Source: CAZUDI01 sp964618975 (lineage in GTDB: Bacteria; Desulfobacterota; Desulfomonilia; UBA1062). Taken from it: a stretch of DNA of 37,555 nucleotides. Of this stretch, positions 31,585 through 37,555 are shown piece after piece. Numbering within the stretch: position 1 is the stretch's first letter; every line of letters starts with the position of its first letter. The notes below the pieces were generated by a model that was given only the letters and a program-made list of their open reading frames with translations, was not told where the DNA came from and searched no databases. The DNA is taken from the NCBI GenBank assembly GCA_964618975.1, contig CAZUDI010000039.1:1-37555 (forward strand). The letters run 5' to 3'. Made by a program: the position numbers and the translations under genes.

Positions 31585-34167
31585 ATGATGCAGAAGACCC
31601 TGGCCGTCCTGGCCGCAATCGTTATCTTCGTGGCGCTCTGCCTGGCCCTGGCACCCATCCTCATCGATCTGGACCGCCACAAGGACACCATTCGCGCCCT
31701 CGTCGAGCCGGCCATCGGCCGCCGGGTGGACTTCGATCACCTGGAGCTCACCCTCATGACCGGCCCCGGACTGAGGCTGGAGGACGTACGCATAGCCGAC
31801 GATCCGGCCTTTTCCGACGAGGACTTCCTGACCCTCGAGGCCCTCACCCTCAGGGTGCGCCTCCTGCCGCTCTTAAGCCGGCACATCGCCATCCGCAGCC
31901 TCGATGTCAGGCGTCCGGTAATCCGCCTGCTAAAGAATACCCGCGGGGAATTCAATCTCGAATCTCTCGTGCGCACGGGAGACCAGGCGCCATCCGCACC
32001 CGCCGGGGAGTCTTTCCCGAGACCCCCCGCAGGCCCCGCGGGCCCCGCCCCGGAAGGGACGCCGCCTATTCTGGCGGCCCTCAGCGTTGGTCGGCTGAGT
32101 ATCAGGGAGGGTCGTATCGTCCTTCATGACGAGACCGCCCCCCTGGGCGTCACCCCAATCGAGATTCGTGCACTCAATATCAGTCTAAGGGACATCGCCC
32201 CTGACACCCCGCTGACCTTCCGCATCGAGGGGCGTCTGGATCATGGCTATGAAATCCCGGGCAAGCCCGGGTCCCCGCCTGGCGCTGCAAGCGACGAGGA
32301 TGGAAAAACATCAGCGAGGCCGGCCTCCTTCACGCTTTCTGGCCGGCTGGGGCCCCTGGCGATGGACGAGCCCACCCTGACGCTCCCCCGGTGCGAGCTG
32401 GAGGCGGAAATTACGGATCTCGGACTGGCGGCCGTCTCCCCCTGGCTGCCGGCCTCTCTGCCCCAGGGCCTGCACTCCGCCCGGCTGAGCCTGGAGATGG
32501 CCTGCGTCTATGACCCCGCCGGGGAAAGCCTCCACCTCACCTCCGCAAGCTTAAGCGTCGATGATCACACGCTTCAGGCAAGCGGCACCCTGACCCAGGT
32601 ATTGACATCTCCCCGGTGGGACCTGGAGCTTAGGGCCTCATCGCCCGGCCTCGAGCAGCTTTCCGCCTATGCGCCGAAGTCCCTCCCCCCGGGGCTGGCC
32701 CTCCAGGGAAGGCTCGCGCTTTCAGCGCACACGGCGGGGGATGCGGAGCGTTTCGACTTCACCTCCAGGCTCGACCTGCAAGAGGCGGATCTGACTTATA
32801 AGAGCCTCTTTGTCAAGCCGGCCGGTGAAGCGTGCGCCCTCACGCTCTCCGGGCAGCAGCATGCGCGGGGCTGGCACCTCGAATCGGCTTGCTTCACCCT
32901 GCGCGATCTGGTCCTGAAGGCCAGCGGGGACCTGGAACTTAGCCGCCAACCGCCCGCCTTCGAGGTGCATCTTCAAACCAGCGAGATCGCCCTTGACGAC
33001 TGGGGCGAGACCCTTCCCCTTATGCGCGCCTATGGCGTACAGGGAACCCTGGCGCAGATGAAGGCCTCTGTCAAGGGCACACCAAGCCAGTATATGCTGA
33101 GCATGCAGGCCTCCTCCCCGCACCTCGCAGGCCACACCCCACCTTCGCAAGACGCGTCTGAAACCAGGTTTGAGGCAGACGGCCTTGTGTTCGACCTCAC
33201 GGCCCATACCCGGGAAGAAAACCTCTCAAGTGAAGGATGCCTGCTCATCGAAGGCGGCTTCCTGGATAAAGCCGCCTTCCGTGATCTGGAGGCCCGCTTC
33301 TCGTCCACCACAGGCAAGCTGACGCTGTCCACGTTGAGCCTGGTCGCCTTTGGCGGCAGACTCCACACCCAGGGTACCTACCATATGGAGAGCGGGGAGT
33401 GGGTCGGAACGAGCGAGCTGAGCCGGGTGGACGCCGGCGCGCTCACGGACAACCTGACCCGCTTTAATGGAATCTTTTCCGGTACGCTGGAGGCCAGCTT
33501 GCGCACCATGATTCACGGAGATGCAAGCCCCCAGCGGCTGGAGGCTACGGGCCGCTTTACGCTGACCGACGGCCAGTGGCGCAACTTCGACCTGGTCGAC
33601 ACGCTCACGGACAACCTGCTCGAAATCGAGGATCTGGCCGCTGGTCTGGGTATCGGACCCGAGATAATCAAGCGGCGCGCGCTGACCAGTTTCGACTCCC
33701 TCGCGGGCACCTTCGCCCTCGCACAGGGCATCCTGCAACTGGGAGATCTTAGCTTGAGCAACATCTCCAGCGGACAGGAGACCGGCGCGGTGGCGCATCT
33801 GCGGGGAAAGCTCGACCTCGAGGGCGAGCAGCTCGATCTTGAGGGCGCCGTTCAGCTCTCCCAGCGTCATACCCAGAAACTGCTGCAGCGCCATGCCCCC
33901 CTGGAGGCCCTCGTCAATGCTCAGGGCCTGATCGAGCTCCCCCTGACGATCTCGGGCTCTCCAAACAGACCACGGGTGAACATCGACACCGCGGCAGTCA
34001 GAAAGGCCCTGGCGCGCTACTACGCGCGCCGCAGCGTCGATCAGGGCCTTGAACGCCTCCAGAAAAGATACGGCATCCCCCCCGAGGGCACCCGGACCCT
34101 GGATCAGTTCCTTCAGAAGGTCCTTCCTCCCGGCAGGCCCGCATCCGAGAAACCTTCCGTGCCCTAG
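31585..34167 (+). CDS. AsmA-family outer-membrane/envelope protein
   Basis: 860 residues. One N-terminal membrane segment (about 4-24) followed by an AsmA-type start, ILIDLDRHKDTIRALVEPAIGRRVDFDHLEL in three pieces, where LVEPAIGRRV and LRLEDVRIADDP are family hallmarks. The long middle is beta-rich, and the C-terminal part (about 600-830) matches the AsmA-like C-terminal domain, with ARFNGIF-like text as LTRFNGIFSGTLEA. AsmA-like proteins are inner-membrane-anchored periplasmic proteins linked to lipid transport and outer-membrane assembly. Residues about 218-242 are encoded by a copy of the dispersed repeat. It has a ribosome site GGAGG 5 bases upstream of the ATG at 31585. Confidence 0.85.
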   Translation: MMQKTLAVLAAIVIFVALCLALAPILIDLDRHKDTIRALVEPAIGRRVDFDHLELTLMTGPGLRLEDVRIADDPAFSDEDFLTLEALTLRVRLLPLLSRHIAIRSLDVRRPVIRLLKNTRGEFNLESLVRTGDQAPSAPAGESFPRPPAGPAGPAPEGTPPILAALSVGRLSIREGRIVLHDETAPLGVTPIEIRALNISLRDIAPDTPLTFRIEGRLDHGYEIPGKPGSPPGAASDEDGKTSARPASFTLSGRLGPLAMDEPTLTLPRCELEAEITDLGLAAVSPWLPASLPQGLHSARLSLEMACVYDPAGESLHLTSASLSVDDHTLQASGTLTQVLTSPRWDLELRASSPGLEQLSAYAPKSLPPGLALQGRLALSAHTAGDAERFDFTSRLDLQEADLTYKSLFVKPAGEACALTLSGQQHARGWHLESACFTLRDLVLKASGDLELSRQPPAFEVHLQTSEIALDDWGETLPLMRAYGVQGTLAQMKASVKGTPSQYMLSMQASSPHLAGHTPPSQDASETRFEADGLVFDLTAHTREENLSSEGCLLIEGGFLDKAAFRDLEARFSSTTGKLTLSTLSLVAFGGRLHTQGTYHMESGEWVGTSELSRVDAGALTDNLTRFNGIFSGTLEASLRTMIHGDASPQRLEATGRFTLTDGQWRNFDLVDTLTDNLLEIEDLAAGLGIGPEIIKRRALTSFDSLAGTFALAQGILQLGDLSLSNISSGQETGAVAHLRGKLDLEGEQLDLEGAVQLSQRHTQKLLQRHAPLEALVNAQGLIELPLTISGSPNRPRVNIDTAAVRKALARYYARRSVDQGLERLQKRYGIPPEGTRTLDQFLQKVLPPGRPASEKPSVP
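32237..32310 (+). repeat. dispersed two-hairpin element, copy 10, inside the AsmA-family gene
   Basis: Forward orientation within coding DNA: GATCATGGCTATGAAATCCC, GGGCAAGCCCGGG, GCGCTGCAAGCG, GACGAGGATGGAAAAAC. It closely follows the reverse complement of copy 8 for the first half and keeps the reading frame. The translated segment (YEIPGKPGSPPGAASDEDGK) is a Pro/Gly-rich loop inserted between GRLDHG and SARPASF. Confidence 0.65.
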
Positions 34168-34196
34168 AAAAAACCTCCCCCCTAACCAGGTGGTGC

Positions 34197-34260
34197 TTGA
34201 CTCAGGGCCGGTGTTCGTATAATCTGTAATCAAGTTTCATTATTTTTAATATAATGAAAC
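34197..34260 (+). promoter_or_regulatory. promoter and strong palindromic operator of the second tetR
   Basis: TTGACT (34197-34202), a 15-base spacer and TATAAT (34218-34223). Eleven bases further is a perfect inverted repeat, GTTTCATTAT (34234-34243) and ATAATGAAAC (34251-34260), centred on 7 AT-only bases. It lies at about the transcription start, ideal for repression by the TetR protein encoded just downstream. Confidence 0.6.
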
Positions 34261-34368
34261 CGGTGAGCTGGCAGTAGTGCAATCATTTTTGATCCGCATT
34301 GTGGTATGCCCACACCCTATCATGATACTGCCAGCGTTTTTTTACACCGGCATAAGCGGGAGGTCACG

Positions 34369-34986
34369 GTGCCAAAGGTTTCGGAACTTCACCGACTCCA
34401 GACGCGCAAAAGGATCGTACAGGCCTCATGCGAACTCTTCAGTCGCAAGGGTTATCACAACACACAGATCATGGACATTGTCAGGGCCGTAGGCATGTCC
34501 GCCGGAACATTCTACAACTATTTTCCTGACAAGCATGTCCTGTTCGAAGAGATCACCCGCGAAAGCTTCAATATCATGCGCGACGAAATGCGTGAACTGC
34601 GTCGTTCCCTCGACATCCGGGACCGCAAACAGCGCATCCGCAAGATCTATGACTCGTGCAGCGCCTATTTCGACTTTGTGGATGCCAACCCCCAGCAGGT
34701 GCTCCTCGTCCTGCGCAACAGCTTCGGGGTGGACGAGGAATTCGACCTGGATGCCTGGGATTATTACAGTGCCTGCGCGCAGGATCTGGCCGAGGACATC
34801 GATCGCTGGCGCCTGGCGGGTGCCATCAGGGGCGCAGCCCCGGTCCTGATCGCCCACGCGGTGGTAGGCATGGCCATGCAGATCGCCCACGCCTACCTGG
34901 CCGAGAAATCCTTCACCCGCAACGAGGCGATCGATGCTCTGGTCACCATGATCGTGGCCATTTTCGAGACATACATTACAGAGTAA
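34369..34986 (+). CDS. TetR/AcrR-family transcriptional regulator (probably of acyl-CoA metabolism)
   Basis: 205 residues from GTG 34369, which has GGGAGG 6 bases upstream; an in-frame ATG at 34306 would add 21 residues without ribosome-site support. The helix-turn-helix lies in TQIMDIVRAVGMSAGTFYNY (about residues 30-49), followed by FPDKHVLFEEI. The C-terminal helical domain would bind the effector. It carries its own palindromic operator (34234-34260) and lies upstream of two acyl-CoA dehydrogenase genes, which suggests it controls fatty- or acyl-CoA degradation, as FadR/PsrA-like TetR proteins do. The effector is inferred, not seen. Confidence 0.88.
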   Translation: MPKVSELHRLQTRKRIVQASCELFSRKGYHNTQIMDIVRAVGMSAGTFYNYFPDKHVLFEEITRESFNIMRDEMRELRRSLDIRDRKQRIRKIYDSCSAYFDFVDANPQQVLLVLRNSFGVDEEFDLDAWDYYSACAQDLAEDIDRWRLAGAIRGAAPVLIAHAVVGMAMQIAHAYLAEKSFTRNEAIDALVTMIVAIFETYITE

Positions 34987-35145
34987 TCACGTTCACACTG
35001 TTTTTTACTGTACTGATGCTTTTTTATAAAAGGGAGGAATGATCTTTTGACCTGCTGGACACCTTAGAGGCTCGTCTAAACCGAGCATTATGCACACGCT
35101 TCTGACCAAGTCGGTTGTGATGATCTCAAGCACGGATATGGTCCC

Positions 35146-35161
35146 CCGTGGCCAGCCACGG
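35146..35161 (+). repeat. hairpin upstream of the acyl-CoA dehydrogenase pair
   Basis: CCGTGGC and GCCACGG around CA, 66 bases before the start of the first dehydrogenase gene. The 240-base interval after the regulator also holds two T-runs (34999-35005, 35020-35026). No clear -35/-10 pair was found. Confidence 0.35.
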
Positions 35162-35226
35162 ACTCGCCATGTCACCGTAAGCGGTGGTGGTTATAGTTTG
35201 ATAGCGATTGAAAAAGGAGGAGGGGA

Positions 35227-36468
35227 ATGAGTCGGAGAGTGGATGAGGTATACCTTTACCCCCTGGGGTGGGTGGACGAGGAGGCCAGGAGTTTTGCGGC
35301 CACGGCGCGTCAGTGGGCGGAGCGGGAGATCTTGAGCGACCGGCTGGCCTACCAGCAAGACTACGCGCGGCTGTTCATGGAGAAGCGCCGGACGCTGAGC
35401 GTGGAGATCGGGTTTCAGCGCCTGGTGCTGCCCGAGGAGCACGGGGGCTACGGCTGGAACACGCCGGCGAGCGCCCCGGGGATCCTGACGGTCTTTTCCG
35501 AGATCGGCAGGGCGGACGCCGCCATCGGTCTGGTGACGGCCCTCAATTACGCCCTCTTCGCCACGGTGACCATGAAGCCCAACCTGGACGAGGAGCTCTG
35601 CAACGCCCTGGCGCCGCAGTACTGCGCCGACGAGATCAGGACCCTGGCCGTGATCCTGCCCGGGGCCGGGCAGGCGGGGCGCACGTACCCGCTCTTCAAG
35701 GGCCGGGCCATCCCGCTCAGGCTGTCCTCCACCAAGGAGGGCTACCGCGTGGAGGGGCGCGAGGTGCGACCCCTGGGCTTCGGCCACGACGCCGACCTCT
35801 TCTGCGCCGTGTGTGCGGACAAGGACGGCCGCGCCTGCCTGGCCTTCATCCCGGCCGACGCCCCCGGGGTGCGCAAGGGCCAGGCCGTGCTCGAGACCGG
35901 CATCACGGCCGGGCACAACGGGGACGTCAGCTTCGAGAAGGTATCCCTTCCCAAGGGGTCCGTGATCACCCGCGAGGGCGCGGTCTGCGAGCTCTACAGC
36001 TGGCTCAACCTGCTGCTGGCCGGCGTCAGCCTGGGGGCGGCCATGAACTTCCACGAGATCCTCGACGACTGGGCCGCAAGCCGCGTCATCAAGGGCGGCC
36101 AGCCCATGAAGGCCAACCCCCTGTGCGCCTCCGTCCTGGCCGCCGTGGCCCAGGAAATCGCCGGCGCCAGGCTCCTGGCCTACGGCCTGGCGCACCTCAT
36201 GGCCCAGCCCGAGGACTTCGGCGGCGTGGGCTGCGAGGGCGTCTACACCTTCGCCCAGATGATCGGCGCCCGCGTGCAGCAGGCCTGCCTCACGGCGCTC
36301 AACCGCGGCATGGAGCTCATGGGCTCGGCCGGCTATGCCCGCGAGTGGCACGTGGAAAAGCACTGGCGCGACATCAAGACCATCCAGTCCCACCTGGCAG
36401 GCGTGGCCTCCGAGGTGCCGGTCATGATGGATGCGGCGCGCTTCTTCTTCGACTGCAAGGAGGTCTGA
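35227..36468 (+). CDS. acyl-CoA dehydrogenase-family protein, first of a pair
   Basis: 413 residues. Acyl-CoA dehydrogenase fold: N-terminal helical part with FQRLVLPEEHGGYGWN near 60, a middle beta part, and C-terminal helices with LMGSAGYAREWHVEKHWRDI near 366-385. The strong start has AAAGGAGGAGGGG just upstream. In most family members the catalytic Glu stands in a YEG motif after RDxKxxQ; here the stretch reads HLAG (389-392), so Leu/Ala replace the acid. The alternative acid site of isovaleryl-CoA-dehydrogenase-type enzymes also holds no Glu (NLLLAGVSLG). It may be an inactive or structural subunit of a heteromer with the next gene, whose start is one base after its stop. Confidence 0.86.
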   Translation: MSRRVDEVYLYPLGWVDEEARSFAATARQWAEREILSDRLAYQQDYARLFMEKRRTLSVEIGFQRLVLPEEHGGYGWNTPASAPGILTVFSEIGRADAAIGLVTALNYALFATVTMKPNLDEELCNALAPQYCADEIRTLAVILPGAGQAGRTYPLFKGRAIPLRLSSTKEGYRVEGREVRPLGFGHDADLFCAVCADKDGRACLAFIPADAPGVRKGQAVLETGITAGHNGDVSFEKVSLPKGSVITREGAVCELYSWLNLLLAGVSLGAAMNFHEILDDWAASRVIKGGQPMKANPLCASVLAAVAQEIAGARLLAYGLAHLMAQPEDFGGVGCEGVYTFAQMIGARVQQACLTALNRGMELMGSAGYAREWHVEKHWRDIKTIQSHLAGVASEVPVMMDAARFFFDCKEV

Positions 36469-36469
36469 T

Positions 36470-37555
36470 ATGAAGGGTATCGACGATTTCTCCCGTCCCC
36501 TGGAAAACATCTCCCCCATGGAGCGCCACCTGCGGCGCCTGCTGCGCCACTGGGCCGACACCGAGGTCATCCCCCACCGCCGCAGGTTCGACGAGGACTG
36601 GCGCGAGCACAGGCTCATCGAGCCCGCCTTCGACCGCCTCATGGGCAACGCCGGGCTGGGCCTGCAGAAGTGCCTCTTCCCCGAGGACCTGGGCGGCTGG
36701 GGCCTGGCCGGCTCGGACTACCTCTTCCGCACCGCCTACGCCCTGGCCGAGGAGGTGGGCCGCGCCGACACGGGCATGGCCGTGGCCGCCATGGTGACCT
36801 TCTGGCCCCTGATCACCATCGCGGTGGAGCCCTACGAGAACCGCCGCCTGCTGAAAGAGTTCGCGCCCCTGTTCGTGGGCTCCGACAAGGCCGTCTTCGC
36901 GGCCAACGCCATGACCGAGCCCCAGGGCGGCGCCGACATCGAGAACCTGGGGCTCTTGGGCGGCAGGACCATCCGCACCACCGCCCGCCTGGAGGACGGC
37001 CAGTGGGTCATCAACGGCCACAAACTCTGGCCCACCAACTCCGGCGGGGTCTCCACCCTCTTCGGCGTGCCCTGCACCACCAAGCCCGGTTCCGACAGAA
37101 AGGAAGACTTCGCCTTCATCTTCGTGCCCACCGCCACCCCGGGGGTCACCGAGGGCAACCCCTACGAAAAGGCCGGCATGGCGGCCGACAAGAACAGCGA
37201 CATCTGGTTCGAGGACGTGCGCGTCCCGGCCTGGTACCGCGCCCATGGGCCCGGAACCGATGCCGATGCCTTCTACCAGCTGATCGCCTTCGGCCAGACG
37301 GCCAGCTGCGGCTTCCTCACCGGCGCCATGCTCAACCTCTACGAGCGCCTCCTGGAGTTCGTCTCCACGCGCACCTACAAGAACCGCCCCCTCAAGGAGG
37401 ACGACGCGGTGGCCGCCCTCATCGGCCGCATCGCCGGCGACATCGACATCTGCCGCATCCTGGGCTACGAGGCCGCCCTCATCGGCGACCGCCGCAACAA
37501 GCCCTACGGCGACCCCATCATCTCGGAGCAGAGTGTGGGCCGCATCCGCAACCTC
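36470..37555 (+). CDS. acyl-CoA dehydrogenase, second of a pair (partial, runs off the window)
   Basis: At least 362 codons, with no stop before the window end. FAD/substrate motifs are FAANAMTEPQGGAD (near 142-155), with TEPQGGAD the usual T-E-P-x-x-G-x-D signature, and INGHKLWPTNSGG near 181. The N-terminal helices contain EEVGRADTGMAVAA near 95. The start at 36470 overlaps nothing and sits one base after the previous stop; AGGAGGT lies just before the previous stop. The catalytic Glu region lies beyond the window end and cannot be checked. Two adjacent genes of this family with no other enzyme between them suggest a heteromeric dehydrogenase. Confidence 0.88.
   Translation, partial: MKGIDDFSRPLENISPMERHLRRLLRHWADTEVIPHRRRFDEDWREHRLIEPAFDRLMGNAGLGLQKCLFPEDLGGWGLAGSDYLFRTAYALAEEVGRADTGMAVAAMVTFWPLITIAVEPYENRRLLKEFAPLFVGSDKAVFAANAMTEPQGGADIENLGLLGGRTIRTTARLEDGQWVINGHKLWPTNSGGVSTLFGVPCTTKPGSDRKEDFAFIFVPTATPGVTEGNPYEKAGMAADKNSDIWFEDVRVPAWYRAHGPGTDADAFYQLIAFGQTASCGFLTGAMLNLYERLLEFVSTRTYKNRPLKEDDAVAALIGRIAGDIDICRILGYEAALIGDRRNKPYGDPIISEQSVGRIRNL

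Noticed and set aside
35268..36473. 401-codon + strand frame in another phase of the acyl-CoA dehydrogenase gene
   Set aside because: Arg/Gly/Pro-rich translation typical of the wrong phase of GC-rich DNA; the other phase shows the dehydrogenase fold.
1..37555. CRISPR arrays, tRNA/rRNA genes, prophage or transposase genes
   Set aside because: No regularly spaced direct repeats, no cloverleaf or rRNA-like sequence, and no recognisable mobile-element protein was found by reading.

Overview
The window looks like a chromosomal stretch from a GC-rich anaerobic or facultative bacterium, most plausibly of the Desulfobacterota (former Deltaproteobacteria). This is inferred from gene content: an acetyl-CoA hydrolase/transferase-like protein fused to a GNAT domain, Cys-rich DUF3795 and CGGC proteins, a rhodanese plus MauE-type redox membrane protein pair, paired acyl-CoA dehydrogenases and a short PstS. 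No rRNA or tRNA gene, CRISPR array, transposase or phage gene was seen. Genes lie mostly on the + strand. There is one assembly gap of 100 N at 21884-21983.

Layout. (1) 115-3494: a pstSCAB-type phosphate ABC importer operon with visibly lower GC than the rest and no phoU or phoBR in view. (2) 3732-10336: small metabolic and redox genes: DUF3795, an alpha/beta hydrolase, an unknown protein behind a palindrome-containing promoter, an MBL-fold hydrolase, a CGGC protein, a radical SAM protein (minus strand), and a rhodanese-MauE pair. (3) 10679-15567: a BMP-family substrate-binding protein, a double ATPase and two permeases, i.e. a nucleoside/purine-type ABC importer with translationally coupled genes. 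(4) 15971-17860: the CoA-transferase-like/GNAT fusion. (5) 18146-26978: a TetR regulator followed by three different FAD-dependent oxidoreductases, an exported 878-residue protein with internal helical repeats and two small proteins; this is the least explained and most interesting block. (6) 27370-28731, minus strand: a zinc alcohol dehydrogenase and a small membrane protein. (7) 28925-34167: two tandem paralogous amidohydrolases of the MTA/SAH deaminase-chlorohydrolase type and an AsmA-family protein. (8) 34369-37555: a second TetR regulator with a clear upstream palindrome, then two adjacent acyl-CoA dehydrogenase genes, the second cut by the window end.

How the parts may work together: the BMP importer and the two deaminase-like amidohydrolases fit nucleoside or modified-purine scavenging. 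The second TetR protein and the acyl-CoA dehydrogenase pair fit regulated acyl-CoA oxidation; the first dehydrogenase lacks an obvious catalytic Glu, so the pair could be a heteromer. The first TetR protein, with an inverted repeat upstream, probably controls the FAD-enzyme cluster.

A structural theme runs through the window: a dispersed element of about 75-90 bp, made of two short hairpins, occurs about ten times in intergenic DNA in both orientations, once inside the coding sequence of the AsmA-family gene, and at both edges of the assembly gap.
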